From Synechococcus sp. PCC 7336 (lineage in GTDB: Bacteria; Cyanobacteriota; Cyanobacteriia; Thermostichales; PCC-7336), in NCBI RefSeq assembly GCF_000332275.1, contig NZ_CM001776.1, forward strand, positions 2,979,737-3,043,736: a stretch of DNA of 64,000 bases. The letters are read 5' to 3'. Below, piece by piece: positions 49,660 through 58,808 of the stretch. Position 1 is the stretch's first letter, and the number at the start of each line of letters is the position of its first letter. Both the position numbers and the translations under genes were made by a program. The notes beneath the pieces are model-generated. The model searched no databases and had not been told where the DNA came from. It saw only the letters and a program-made list of their open reading frames with translations.

Positions 49660-50736
49660 TTACTGCGAGAGGGGCAAACCTGGGGTCGGAATCAGCGCGT
49701 TGGGGGAGGATTGCCGAGCGGGGTCCGCAATCTCAGAGTCTGCTTTGAGATGTTCGAGGCTGGCAAAGACCTGTCGGAGGAGGCGATCGCAGCCCAATTG
49801 CGTCACTGCCGAGAGCATCAAAACCTCGCCACCGCTGGCCGCTTGCAATGCCTGTTGTTTGTCGGCTAACTCCTCTGGGGCGATCGCATCCACTTTGTTC
49901 AAGGCCACAATCTGGAGTTTGTCGGGCAGACCGCGATCGTAGGCAGATAGCTCTGCCTGAATTGCCTCGTAACTGGCGACGGGATCGGGCTCGCTGCCAT
50001 CCACTAAATGAACCAGCAGGCGGGTGCGCTCGATATGGCGCAGAAATTCGTAACCCAAGCCCACCCCCTCGTGGGCTCCCTCAATCAAACCGGGGATATC
50101 CGCAAACACTACCCCGTCCCCAGAGGGACGGCGCACGACACCTAAATTGGGCACCAATGTGGTGAAGGGATAGTTGGCGACTTTGGGGCGAGCGGAGGAG
50201 AGGGCAGAGATCAGAGTCGATTTTCCAGCATTGGGCAAGCCAATAATGCCCACCTCGGCAATCAGCTTCAGTTCCAGTTGCAGGCGGCGTTCTTCCCCCG
50301 GCTTGCCGAGGGTCATTTTTTCGGGAGCACGATTGCGGTTACTCAAAAAATGAGCGTTGCCCAAACCGTTTGCCCCGCCTTTGGCCACGCACAACTGCTG
50401 CCCCGGCTCAGTCAAATCGCCTAGGAATTCCTCTGTATCGGCATCGAACACGATCGTGCCGCAGGGGACGCGAATCAGGGCGTCATTGCCGCTGCGTCCG
50501 GTTTTGTTACTCGGGCCGCCCTTTGCTCCAGGCTCGGCAGCATACAACCGCTTGAACTGAAAGTCGAGTAGGGTTTGTAGGTTGGCATCAGCCACCAAGA
50601 TGGCCGAGCCTCCCTTGCCGCCGTTCCCTCCAGAAGGCCCCCCTGCAGGCACATATTTTTCGCGACGAAATGCCACCATCCCGTCGCCGCCATCTCCAGC
50701 TTTGACTGCTACGGTGGCTCGGTCGATAAATTGCAC
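49660..50736 (-). CDS. obgE: Obg GTPase
   Basis: Obg is a ribosome-associated GTPase (50S assembly and stress control), 358 residues. The glycine-rich N-terminal Obg fold reads [19 protein letters not shown] and [14 protein letters not shown]. The G domain has [19 protein letters not shown] and ALNKVDAI. The C-terminal tail is polar and short. It starts on ATG 50736, 9 bases after the dapF stop, so the two are likely co-transcribed. Confidence 0.96.
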   Translation of the reverse strand: MQFIDRATVAVKAGDGGDGMVAFRREKYVPAGGPSGGNGGKGGSAILVADANLQTLLDFQFKRLYAAEPGAKGGPSNKTGRSGNDALIRVPCGTIVFDADTEEFLGDLTEPGQQLCVAKGGANGLGNAHFLSNRNRAPEKMTLGKPGEERRLQLELKLIAEVGIIGLPNAGKSTLISALSSARPKVANYPFTTLVPNLGVVRRPSGDGVVFADIPGLIEGAHEGVGLGYEFLRHIERTRLLVHLVDGSEPDPVASYEAIQAELSAYDRGLPDKLQIVALNKVDAIAPEELADKQQALQAASGGEVLMLSAVTQLGCDRLLRQVFASLEHLKADSEIADPARQSSPNALIPTPGLPLSQ

Positions 50737-50745
50737 GGGGGACTC

Positions 50746-51591
50746 CTACAGTTCGCGAATACCGGTATAGACTCGCTGAGCCGGTCCCGTCATGTGGATG
50801 CGATCGCCGTCGCGGTCCCAGCGAATCTCGAGGTTGCCGCCGGGGAGCTCGACGATCGCCCGATCGTCAGATTTCCCTAACAGAACGGCGGCGATGAGGG
50901 TGGCGCAAGCCCCCGTACCGCAGGCAAGGGTGATGCCCGCTCCCCGCTCCCAAACCCGCATGCGCAGGCGATCGCGCCCCAACACCTGCACAAACTCGGT
51001 GTTAACCCGTTCGGGAAAGGCGGGATGGTGCTCGAATTGGGGACCGAGCTGTGCGAGGGGAATGGCCGCTACGTCCTCAACAAAGGCGATGCAGTGGGGG
51101 TTGCCCATGCTGACTGCTGTCACTTGCCAGGTGCGATCGGCAACCGTGAGGGGAACATCTACCACTTGAGATTCCCCTGCTGCCAAGGTAGTGGGAATCT
51201 GGGCCGCCGCAAGCACGGGCGCGCCCATATCGACACGAATCAGATTGCCCTCCACAAACTGGGGCACGATCCGACCGGCCAGCGTGTGAATTTGATAGGC
51301 TCCCTCGCGAACTGGCTCGCCCAAATCCTGCAGGAATTGAGCCATGCAGCGAATGCCATTGCCGCACATTTGGGGTTCCGACCCATCGCTGTTATAAATG
51401 CGCATGCTGAAATCTGCCCCAGCAGTGCCGGGAAGGGCAAAAATGACCCCATCGGCACCGATGCCAAAGCGGCGATCGCACCATTGCATCGCTTGCTCGG
51501 GTGTCAACAGAGGCTCGGCCCGATCGCGGTTGTCGAGCAAAATAAAATCGTTACCGAGACCGTGATATTTCACGAATGGCAGTTGCGCCAT
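50746..51591 (-). CDS. dapF: diaminopimelate epimerase
   Basis: DapF interconverts LL- and meso-diaminopimelate for lysine and peptidoglycan synthesis. The active-site cysteines are in GNGIRCMAQF and ACGTGACATL. The N-terminus MAQLPFVKYHGLGNDFILLD matches the family. I place the start at ATG 51591 (281 residues), with AGGGA just upstream. A TTG in the preceding codon is also open. The dapF-obg pairing is seen in other cyanobacteria, though linkage is weak evidence for common function. Confidence 0.96.
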   Translation of the reverse strand: MAQLPFVKYHGLGNDFILLDNRDRAEPLLTPEQAMQWCDRRFGIGADGVIFALPGTAGADFSMRIYNSDGSEPQMCGNGIRCMAQFLQDLGEPVREGAYQIHTLAGRIVPQFVEGNLIRVDMGAPVLAAAQIPTTLAAGESQVVDVPLTVADRTWQVTAVSMGNPHCIAFVEDVAAIPLAQLGPQFEHHPAFPERVNTEFVQVLGRDRLRMRVWERGAGITLACGTGACATLIAAVLLGKSDDRAIVELPGGNLEIRWDRDGDRIHMTGPAQRVYTGIREL

Positions 51592-51713
51592 CAATCCCTC
51601 GCAAATCGCCTGAAGTTCTAGCGTAACTCCTACTGCTCGACTGCGCTTGGCGATCTGGTGGAAACCAATCAGTATATTGACAACGTAAATACAGACAAGC
51701 TAGCCTCACCGCT

Positions 51714-52010
51714 ATGGACGTAGAATTTGTTTTGAACGGAATCACTTTCGTTTAGGACGAACAAAAAGCTCGCCACAATCCTGAAAAGCACGACGGGGTG
51801 ACGTTTCCACAGGCGGCTGAAGCATTTTTTGACCCTTTCCTCATTGTGGTCGATACCAGTCGCAATCGAGCACAACGGGATGCTGCGATCGGTCTGGACC
51901 GAAGGTGGAGCCTTTTATTTGTGGTTCACATGAAAATCGAGCGCGATCGCATTCGGATTATTTCAGCTCGCAAAGCCACTCGAACGGAGCGACAGCAATA
52001 TGAAGCCTAA
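51714..52010 (+). pseudogene. brnT: brnT toxin gene with an in-frame amber codon
   Basis: The frame from ATG 51714 reads MDVEFVLNGITFV, then TAG at 51753-51755, then DEQKARHNPEKHDGVTFPQA and so on to RDRIRIISARKATRTERQQY and a stop at 52008-52010. BrnT toxins have Trp-Asp-Glu at this point (xFxWDExKAxxNxxKHGVxF), so the codon is probably TGG changed to TAG. Everything after it is intact, including the RIRIISARKAT core. The partner antitoxin starts in the last codons. Unless the stop is suppressed or translation restarts, no toxin is made. Confidence 0.85.
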
Positions 52011-52287
52011 AGCATTAAAAAAGAGATTGGCTAAAAACCGCCCCATGACAGCGATTACCATTCGGATGCCAGAAGACGTCATCGAAGATCTGAAGAAGAT
52101 GGCACCACTGTTGGGCTTCTCCGGCTATCAACCCTTGATCCGGGCCTATGTCGGTCAAGGTCTCCGAGAAGATTTGGAGCGATTTGAAGATAGCAATCTA
52201 TCCGCCCTTGTCGAGGAACTGAAGAAAAGGGGAGTCAACCCCGAGCTAGTTGAAGAAGCTTTACGCGAAGTCGCCGCTTCCCGTTGA
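52000..52287 (+). CDS. brnA: BrnA-type antitoxin
   Basis: A 95-residue antitoxin starting MKPKALKKRLAKNRPMTAIT, with a ribbon-helix-helix segment (TIRMPEDVIEDLKKMAPLLGF, split about residues 20-40) and an acidic helical tail. It overlaps the brnT end by 11 bases, the usual toxin-antitoxin coupling. With the toxin broken it may persist as an orphan antitoxin or as a regulator of its own promoter. The frame is clean. Confidence 0.85.
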   Translation: MKPKALKKRLAKNRPMTAITIRMPEDVIEDLKKMAPLLGFSGYQPLIRAYVGQGLREDLERFEDSNLSALVEELKKRGVNPELVEEALREVAASR

Positions 52288-52347
52288 CTTCATCGTCGTA
52301 ATTCTGCCTCCTGCGCTGCCAGCCAAAATACAGATCGAGGGGCATGC

Positions 52348-53190
52348 TCAGATTGGCTCCTTCTCGGGCAGCTCCTCAAAGGGCTCTAAAGGTTCGCCAG
52401 CAGCGGTCTCTTCACTATCTTCGTAGGTCTCGTCATATTCGTCGCTATACTCCTCGTCTTCTCCATCGGCAGCAGCGTAAATCTCCGCATCTTCCTCGTA
52501 GATCTCTTCCTCTTCGGCTAGCTCTTCCTCTTCCTCGTATTCATCGTCGTATTCCTCTTCGTATTCTTCCTCGTAGTAAGCCTCTTCTTCCTCCACACTC
52601 TCAGCTGCACTGGGCAGGATGGGAGTTTCCGCCAGCATTTCCCAAGGGGGACGACCGACGCCGAACAGTTTTGTCAGGATACTGGTGGAAACCTCGATCA
52701 GGCGGGTTTCGGCTTCATCTGCAGCAATAATATCCCCACCCACAGAGACAATTTCGCTCGCCTGCATGGCGTAAGTATTGACTATGAACCCTGGCAGCAG
52801 GGGCAGGCCGAGGGCCGACAGGTGAATGTTAGCGATATCTCCTGTTTCGGGGTCGAAGGTGAAGTCTTTGACACTGCCCAGTCGCGTCCCCGTTTCGGTG
52901 ACCACTTTGCTGCCGATCGCCTTGACCAGATCGCTCAAATCGTAGTCTTCAAATACGGCTTCAGTATCAATCAAGATGGCATCTTTACCCAATCGCACGC
53001 GCTCGCCCAAGGCCATCGTGCGGGAGAGGCTGGAGAAAGGACTTTCTCTCACGCTCAAAGCCACCACTTGCTGCTGTTCTAGGTCCACCCAGACATCGCT
53101 GACTAGGCCCACCTGTGCGGCAGTGCTTTGGTCAATAACTGGAGTCCCTAAAAGTTGAAAGCGACTGCGAGGTTCCAAAGCCGTCGTCAT
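52348..53190 (-). CDS. PRC-barrel protein with acidic tail
   Basis: A 280-residue protein with two PRC-barrel-like units (about residues 8-85: LLGTPVIDQSTAAQVGLVSD; about 90-170: IGSKVVTETGTRLGSVKDFT and FTFDPETGDIANIHLSAL). The C-terminal third (about 200-280) is almost entirely Glu, Asp and Tyr, including EEEYEEEYDDEYEEEEE. PRC-barrels mediate protein contacts, for example in photosynthetic reaction-centre and RNA-processing proteins. The acidic Tyr-rich tail may bind basic partners or metal. It starts on ATG 53190. Function unknown. Confidence 0.75.
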   Translation of the reverse strand: MTTALEPRSRFQLLGTPVIDQSTAAQVGLVSDVWVDLEQQQVVALSVRESPFSSLSRTMALGERVRLGKDAILIDTEAVFEDYDLSDLVKAIGSKVVTETGTRLGSVKDFTFDPETGDIANIHLSALGLPLLPGFIVNTYAMQASEIVSVGGDIIAADEAETRLIEVSTSILTKLFGVGRPPWEMLAETPILPSAAESVEEEEAYYEEEYEEEYDDEYEEEEELAEEEEIYEEDAEIYAAADGEDEEYSDEYDETYEDSEETAAGEPLEPFEELPEKEPI

Positions 53191-53450
53191 GACACGTACC
53201 TAATCTCGACTGCAATCAAAGGTAAAGCAAAATCAGGGTCAAGGGAAGCCGCCGCGATTTGGGAGTGACTGGAATCGCAGCGAGGATCGAAAGCTTTTAG
53301 GTGAATGTCTTCGATCGCCTTTCAGCTTTTGAAATAGATGGAGCAGTAGGGCAGAATTAAGTCTAAATATTGGGATTTGCGCGATCTTTGGGTCAAACCC
53401 TTTGCTGTCCCGGGCTTTATGCCATCGATTGAACTTTTTATGGAGACTCG

Positions 53451-53870
53451 ATGGTGGCTCGACAGATTGGAGAACTGGGTTTGAACTGCCCTCTGCTGGG
53501 GGAGTTGCTATTAGAGTTCGAGCTGATAGTCGAGTCCCAATTAGTCGAGGCTTTGCAAGCGTCGCAGCGCAGCGATCGCCGCTTGGGAACCGTGCTAATA
53601 GAGCTCGGCTACGTGACGGAGGAGGCGATCGCCAACTCCCTGCAAAAGCAACAAGAGATGTGTAACGGCCCGCAGTTATTGGGCCAGTTGCTGCTCCGAC
53701 ACCACCAGGTCACCCAAGAGCAGCTCCAAGCCGCGCTGCACGAATCAAAGCAGTCCGGGCAGCTTTTGGGGGAGGTGCTGGTGGCCCGAGGAATCTTAGC
53801 TGAAGAAGATGTTCGAGACCGCTTGCTAGAGCAATTTTGGCGGGCGAAGGGGTTTTGGGTGATTGCTTGA
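53451..53870 (+). CDS. stand-alone tandem MshEN-like protein
   Basis: A 139-residue protein built of two copies of one motif. Copy 1 is LGELLLEFELIVESQLVEAL with RRLGTVLIELGYVTEEAI. Copy 2 is LLGQLLLRHHQVTQEQLQAA with QLLGEVLVARGILAEEDV. This resembles the MshEN/GspE N-terminal fold, whose RLGxxLxxxxxxxxxxLxxxL repeats bind cyclic-di-GMP. No ATPase domain follows. GGAG precedes ATG 53451. It lies 113 bases upstream of mgtE on the same strand. A nucleotide sensor role is an inference. Confidence 0.7.
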   Translation: MVARQIGELGLNCPLLGELLLEFELIVESQLVEALQASQRSDRRLGTVLIELGYVTEEAIANSLQKQQEMCNGPQLLGQLLLRHHQVTQEQLQAALHESKQSGQLLGEVLVARGILAEEDVRDRLLEQFWRAKGFWVIA

Positions 53871-53983
53871 GGGCGATCGCCCGCAGACAGCATTCTCTCT
53901 GCCACAGCTAACCGGAGATGGGGACCTATTGCGACTAGACTAGTTGCAGGTCATTTTGGCACGCGAGCAGTTGAGGCATACCC

Positions 53984-55378
53984 TTGACCGAAAACCGTCC
54001 CCTGACTCCCACCGTCGAAGCACGAGCGGAGCTGCGGCAACTGGTGCGCCAGCAGTTGGAAATGCTGCTGGAAGAGGGCAATTTGCAGGGGGCGAAATCC
54101 CTGCTCGTTCCCGTGCGGCCTGCCGATATCGCCGACGCGATTGAAGGGCTGTCAGAAGCTAAACAGCAAGCGATCGCCTTTCGCCTGCTTTCCAAAGATG
54201 AAGCGATCGAAGTTTACGAGCAACTGGACTCCACCGTACAGCAGACGCTGATTGAAGACTTCAAGCGGCAGGAAGTGCTCGACATTGTAGACAAGATGTC
54301 TCCCGACGATCGGGCCCGCCTGTTTGACGAGCTGCCCGCGAAGGTGATTGCCCGCATTGTGGGCCAACTGAGCCCTAGCGAGCGCCAAGCGACCGCCCTC
54401 CTATTGGGCTACGAACCCAACACCGCAGGGCGCATCATGACGCCCGAATACGTATCGCTGAAGGAAGCCTTCACGGTGACGCAAGCGATCGACCGCATTC
54501 GCAGCCTCGCCAGCGAAACCGAAACGGTCTACTACCTCTACGTCACTGACGCGGCCCGCCGCCTGACGGGCATCTTGTCTCTGCGGGACTTGGTGACGGC
54601 CTATCCCAACCAAACTATTGGGGATGTCATGACCCGCGATGTCATCTCTGTCTCCACCGACACCGACCAGGAGGAGGTGGCCCGCATTATCCAACGCTAC
54701 GATTTCATTGCCATGCCCGTGGTCGATGCCGAGCACCGCCTCGTGGGCATCATCACCGTCGATGACATCATCGACATTCTGGAAGAAGAAACCACCGAAG
54801 ACATCTACACCTTGGGGGGGGTCCAGTCTGGCCGCGAAGATTACTTCCAAACCAATCTCTGGGTGGTGGCCCGCCGCCGCGTGGTCTGGCTCTTGGTTTT
54901 ACTCGTCACCAATAGCATCACCGGCAGTATCATCAACAGCCAACAGGATCTCCTACAGCAAGCGATCGTCTTGGCCTCGTTTATTCCCCTGTTAACCGGT
55001 ACGGGAGGTAATGTTGGGGCGCAGTCTTCGACGGTGGTGATTCGCGGCCTCAACACAGAAGAGTTGCAGTCTAAAGGCACCCTGACGATTATTGTGCGCG
55101 AGTTGATGGCCGGGGCGCTGTTGGGGTTGATGCTGGGATCGATGGCGATGCTGTGGGCGATCGTCATGCAGCAGGATATTTCGATCGCGCTAGCGGTGGG
55201 GATTAGCTTGCTGAGCATTTCCACCCTAGCGTCGGTGGCGGGGTCGGGGCTGCCGTTTTTGTTCCAGTACCTGGGCTTCGATCCCGCTTTGATGTCAGCT
55301 CCGTTTATTACGACGGTGACGGATGTGGTGGGGGTGTTGATTTACTTTGCGGTGGCACGGGCGATTTTGGGGATTTAG
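53984..55378 (+). CDS. mgtE: magnesium transporter MgtE
   Basis: MgtE is a Mg2+-gated channel of 464 residues. It has an N-terminal superhelical domain (about 25-130), two CBS domains (about 135-255, with MTPEYVSLKEAFTV and VMTRDVISVSTDTDQEE), then five membrane spans, with the pore region GTGGNVGAQSSTVVIRGL. The start is TTG 53984 with no strong ribosome binding site visible. Mg2+ supply matters for Rubisco and chlorophyll. No M-box leader was recognised. Confidence 0.94.
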   Translation: MTENRPLTPTVEARAELRQLVRQQLEMLLEEGNLQGAKSLLVPVRPADIADAIEGLSEAKQQAIAFRLLSKDEAIEVYEQLDSTVQQTLIEDFKRQEVLDIVDKMSPDDRARLFDELPAKVIARIVGQLSPSERQATALLLGYEPNTAGRIMTPEYVSLKEAFTVTQAIDRIRSLASETETVYYLYVTDAARRLTGILSLRDLVTAYPNQTIGDVMTRDVISVSTDTDQEEVARIIQRYDFIAMPVVDAEHRLVGIITVDDIIDILEEETTEDIYTLGGVQSGREDYFQTNLWVVARRRVVWLLVLLVTNSITGSIINSQQDLLQQAIVLASFIPLLTGTGGNVGAQSSTVVIRGLNTEELQSKGTLTIIVRELMAGALLGLMLGSMAMLWAIVMQQDISIALAVGISLLSISTLASVAGSGLPFLFQYLGFDPALMSAPFITTVTDVVGVLIYFAVARAILGI

Positions 55379-55401
55379 GACGATCGCCTGTCTCAACAGC
55401 G

Positions 55402-56259
55402 CTACAACTTATTTTGAACCGCCGCTGCCCGCTTCTCTGCCTCGGCAAACACCCGCTCCGCGTCCGTCAGCATCTCCCCTGGCGATTTCTCCAAGACCTG
55501 AGTGGATAGACCCACCCGACCGCGCGCCTCGTCGATACTAATGATGACCGCCTTGACCGGCTGCCCCACCTGGAACACCGCCTCAATATCCCTCACAAAT
55601 CCCTGGCTGACCTCTTTAATATGCAGCAATCCGGTGGTGCCCTCGAAGTTAATGAACGCGCCAAAATTCTTTACGGCAGCAACGGTCCCATCCACCAACT
55701 GCCCCACCGAGAAGTCTTGCGTCACCATCGATCGCCGAGCCAACTTTTCCGATAGCACCAACTTATTGGTCTCGGGATTCACCTCCAAATACGCCAAGGT
55801 CAGCGTCTCCCCCACCAACGCATCCATCGCATCTGGCTGGGAAAGGTGCGATCGCGGTACAAACCCCCGCAATCCATCCAACTTCACTAACGCCCCACCG
55901 CGATTGAGCCCCGTCACCGTTGCCTGCACAATTTCCCCATTGGCCTGCGCCTCCTGCAACCGCTCCCAAGCCCGCTGCATCTCTAGGCGACGAATCGACA
56001 GGGTAATCTGCCCGTCCTCATCCTGCCCGCGCACCACCAAAAAGTCGCGCTCCTCGCCCACCTCAAGGATTTTATCCAGCCCGTCAATGCGCTGTAGCGA
56101 CGCCTCCCGCAAAGGCAATACCCCCGCCGACTTCCCACCAATATCGATCGTGGCCCGATCGCGATCGACCACAGCCACTTTTCCAGTCACCACTTGCCCC
56201 ACTTCAAATGAGTAGTCGTACTCTTCTAGGGCCTTGGCAAAGTCTTCAGAGGAAAACAT
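55402..56259 (-). CDS. rpsA: 30S ribosomal protein S1 (cyanobacterial, rps1b-like)
   Basis: This protein has three S1 RNA-binding repeats: GQVVTGKVAVVDRDRATIDI (about residues 20-39), NGEIVQATVTGLNRGGALVK (about 107-126) and VGQLVDGTVAAVKNFGAFIN (about 180-199), then a polar tail. It has 285 residues from ATG 56259 (MFSSEDFAKALEEYDYSFEV), near the size of the shorter cyanobacterial S1 paralogue. Cyanobacteria often carry two S1 genes. This one resembles the Rps1b type, judged by length. The frame upstream of 56259 does not look coding. Confidence 0.9.
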   Translation of the reverse strand: MFSSEDFAKALEEYDYSFEVGQVVTGKVAVVDRDRATIDIGGKSAGVLPLREASLQRIDGLDKILEVGEERDFLVVRGQDEDGQITLSIRRLEMQRAWERLQEAQANGEIVQATVTGLNRGGALVKLDGLRGFVPRSHLSQPDAMDALVGETLTLAYLEVNPETNKLVLSEKLARRSMVTQDFSVGQLVDGTVAAVKNFGAFINFEGTTGLLHIKEVSQGFVRDIEAVFQVGQPVKAVIISIDEARGRVGLSTQVLEKSPGEMLTDAERVFAEAEKRAAAVQNKL

Positions 56260-56416
56260 TCGAAACAATCGCAAATAACGGCACAGACAGCAATCTAGCG
56301 CAATTCTCGAATCGAGAGCGGCAACCCTACAAAATTTACCAAAACCCCTGCCCCCCAGCACAGTTTCTCCACACCCTCTTAAACTAAAGGGGAACTGAGC
56401 GCGGACCTGTTTTTCT

Positions 56417-56722
56417 ATGCCCAAGCCGAGAGTGAATCTTACCTGGCCGTTGGAAGCCTTTTTGGGAGATGTTTTGGTCTGTACGCTGGAGGGGGAGCAT
56501 CTCGATACGGTGACAGATGTGAAGGTGGCTCCGGCAGCCAAGGGGGTTAAAACAACGATTGGCGATCCCTACGGTCGCTTGGGGCAGCCCCCCCAACAGA
56601 CTGCCGAAGCTTTGACGATTACCTTCGAGGTAGACTACAGCACCTACCCTGGCGAGAAGCGGGTTGAGTTGATTTCGGCGGAAGGAAACAGCGATCCCAT
56701 TCCGTTCACCATCATGATGTAA
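56417..56722 (+). CDS. conserved hypothetical protein
   Basis: A 101-residue protein starting MPKPRVNLTWPLEAFLGDVL. It is beta-rich, with TLEGEHLDTVTDVKVAPAAK and RLGQPPQQTAEALTITFEVD, and ends SDPIPFTIMM. The pattern suggests a small immunoglobulin-like or beta-sandwich domain. I do not recognise a named family. It starts on ATG, is divergent from rps1, and codon use fits the core genome. Confidence 0.6.
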   Translation: MPKPRVNLTWPLEAFLGDVLVCTLEGEHLDTVTDVKVAPAAKGVKTTIGDPYGRLGQPPQQTAEALTITFEVDYSTYPGEKRVELISAEGNSDPIPFTIMM

Positions 56723-56934
56723 CCAGTCGTCGTTGGGCAGAGGGGCCAGTCCCCGTTCGATTGCACCGATCTGGCTTGCCGTTGGGTTGGACCGACCCGG
56801 GTGGCGATCGCACTTGAAGTTTGACCATCGACAGGCGAAGTTCGAGATTGATGGAGAGCGATCGCAAGTTTTTTCAACGATTTTTTGTAAATTAGTAACA
56901 GTTGTTAAAGTTACTAGCCGTCGAGGCACCGACA

Positions 56935-57567
56935 ATGGCAAAGTTATTTCCCCAAAGCGATTGCGCCCATTCTTCCCTGCATGGGTCCGTTCGGATGCTG
57001 GCATGGACCTCGCTTGGAGGTGTTGGGATGGCGATCGCGGCACTGACCGCGAGTGCGTTGCCGACAGAAGCAGTGCGACCGCCGCTATCGCAGTTATATC
57101 GAGCCCAGGTGCTGCGGGTGGTGGATGGCGATACTGTGGTAGTGAAATTTGTGGATGACGGCAGTCCCAATCCGGGCAGCGTACCCACCCATCGGTTGGT
57201 CGAACTCGATATTGCCGGAGTCGATTTGCCCCTAGAAGCGCAAATGCAGTGGAGTTACTTCTCCGGTCAGTACCTGCAGGATCGGATTAATCGTCAAACG
57301 GTTTATGTCGAGCTAATCGAACCGCCCAGTCTAGATGACAGCATTTTTCCGGCTTATCTCTGGCAGGGCAATACTTTGATTAATGAGGAAGTGTTAATTT
57401 TCGGTCACGCCATTCAAGAAACCGAGCCCATCGACACGAAGTATCTCAACGAGCTGCTAGCGGCAGAAGAAGTAGCTCAAAAACAGGGTCGCGGTATTTG
57501 GAATTGGTACAGCCCACTCCCTAAAACCCCCGCGCAATTTCGCGAGCAGCAGGGCGAGAGCCTTTAA
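56935..57567 (+). CDS. staphylococcal nuclease-like (SNase) protein
   Basis: A 210-residue protein with an N-terminal hydrophobic segment (about residues 24-42, ending SALPTEA), probably a signal peptide or membrane anchor. The SNase-like domain (about 55-180) reads QVLRVVDGDTVVVKFV, HRLVELDIAGVDLPLEAQ and INEEVLIFGHAIQETE. Residues equivalent to Arg35 and Glu43 seem to be present, but the Arg87 site reads DDSIFPAYLWQG with no Arg, so activity is doubtful. The start is ATG 56935, preferred over a TTG at 56902. A GC-rich hairpin follows. Confidence 0.8.
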   Translation: MAKLFPQSDCAHSSLHGSVRMLAWTSLGGVGMAIAALTASALPTEAVRPPLSQLYRAQVLRVVDGDTVVVKFVDDGSPNPGSVPTHRLVELDIAGVDLPLEAQMQWSYFSGQYLQDRINRQTVYVELIEPPSLDDSIFPAYLWQGNTLINEEVLIFGHAIQETEPIDTKYLNELLAAEEVAQKQGRGIWNWYSPLPKTPAQFREQQGESL

Positions 57568-57605
57568 AGGTTGATGGACTAGCGATCGCCCCATTGCACC
57601 AAAAA

Positions 57606-57633
57606 CAAGTGCAGCGCCCTTGCGCCGCACTTG
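57606..57633 (+). terminator. hairpin after the SNase-like gene
   Basis: CAAGTGCAGCGC pairs with GCGCCGCACTTG around CCTT, with one A/C mismatch. No T-run follows, but the position between the stop codon and the oppositely oriented tRNA-Glu suits transcription termination. Confidence 0.6.
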
Positions 57634-57642
57634 CTAATCTCA

Positions 57643-57715
57643 TACCCCCAAGGGGGTTCGAACCCCTGTCGCCTCCGTGAAAGGGAGGTGTCCTAGGCCT
57701 CTAGACGATGGGGGC
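57643..57715 (-). tRNA. tRNA-Glu (TTC)
   Basis: A 73-base cloverleaf read on the minus strand: acceptor GCCCCCA with TGGGGGT (one G-U), anticodon loop CTTTCAC (TTC), T-stem AGGGG/CCCCT with loop TTCGAAC, and discriminator A. CCA is not encoded. In cyanobacteria tRNA-Glu also feeds tetrapyrrole synthesis. Confidence 0.96.
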
Positions 57716-57863
57716 CTAAGCATTGACCTGCGGGCTTCCTGCCGCTTGACCTCATTCATCCTAAAGGGGCGGATCTTCGCTTGTCAACTACGTCACGAAA
57801 TTTTTCTATACAGACTGAGTATTGTGCGGCAATGGTGCGCTTGCCCCTGGTGCTGACAGGTAC

Positions 57864-58808
57864 TCACGACGGCGGAGAGTCGGCATCGAACGGTTCGATA
57901 TAATCGTAAGGCTCGATATGGATGGTTGCCCGCACATCCCCATACTTGTCTTGCAGGGCCAACTCCACCTGTTCTGAAATCCTGTGGGCTGACTCCACAT
58001 CCAAAGGTTCTACAACTAAGTGCATCTCCACAAAGACGCGCTGCCCCACAATGCCCCGAGACGAAATTGCGTGACAGTCGATCGTCCCTTCCACATCCAT
58101 TGCAACCTTGTAGATGGATTCGGGAGCGATCGCGACGCGATCGGTTAACACCGGTATATTTTCCTGCAGCACTTCCCAAGCACTCCACACCACCAACACC
58201 GCTACTGGAAAAGCCAAAACAGTATCTAACCACAACCAGCCCTGCTGCACCCCCCACAACCCCAGCAAGACGGCGATCGTAATCCCCACGTCGCTCGTAG
58301 TGTGGCGGGCATCCGCCAGCAGTAACGGGCTGCGGAGCACTTTCCCCCGCCAGCGTTCGTAGACCGTAACGCCAATATTGACTAGTAACACCCCAACCAT
58401 TAGCTTGAAGGTCAAAGCGTCCACCGATAATTCCAGGCCGCTCTCGGGATCGAGCCAGCGACTCAAGGCCGATTGCACAATTTCTAAGCAGGCTATCCCC
58501 AGAAAAGCGGCAATGAACAATGCCCCAATCGACTCAAATTTGGCATGACCGTAAGGATGGTCCCAATCGGGCTTGGGATCTGCCAGCCGCATGGCCACTA
58601 AGCCGAGAATATTGCTGGCGCTGTCGGCAACTGAATGGAGGGCATCGGCCATGAGGCTGAGGGAGCCCGTGGTTATGCTCAGGACGACCTTCGTCGCAAA
58701 CACGGCTAGGTTGAGCAGTAATGTAATCAGTAGCACCCGCTGTACGCCCCTCTGTCGAAGTTGAGCGTCAGTTGGAATAGAGATGGATTGAGTCGTTTCT
58801 GCGCTCAC
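57864..58808 (-). CDS. cation diffusion facilitator (CDF) transporter
   Basis: A 314-residue CDF membrane transporter with six spans. Metal-site motifs are LMADALHSVADSASN in span 2 and LLADARHTTSDVG in span 5 (HxxxD type). The C-terminal cytoplasmic domain (about 225-305) has the CDF ferredoxin-like fold (VFVEMHLVVEPL, ATIHIEPYDYIEPF). The zinc, cobalt, iron or manganese specificity cannot be set. An HxxxD pair occurs in Zn/Fe-type and other members. It starts on ATG 58808. Confidence 0.93.
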   Translation of the reverse strand: MSAETTQSISIPTDAQLRQRGVQRVLLITLLLNLAVFATKVVLSITTGSLSLMADALHSVADSASNILGLVAMRLADPKPDWDHPYGHAKFESIGALFIAAFLGIACLEIVQSALSRWLDPESGLELSVDALTFKLMVGVLLVNIGVTVYERWRGKVLRSPLLLADARHTTSDVGITIAVLLGLWGVQQGWLWLDTVLAFPVAVLVVWSAWEVLQENIPVLTDRVAIAPESIYKVAMDVEGTIDCHAISSRGIVGQRVFVEMHLVVEPLDVESAHRISEQVELALQDKYGDVRATIHIEPYDYIEPFDADSPPS

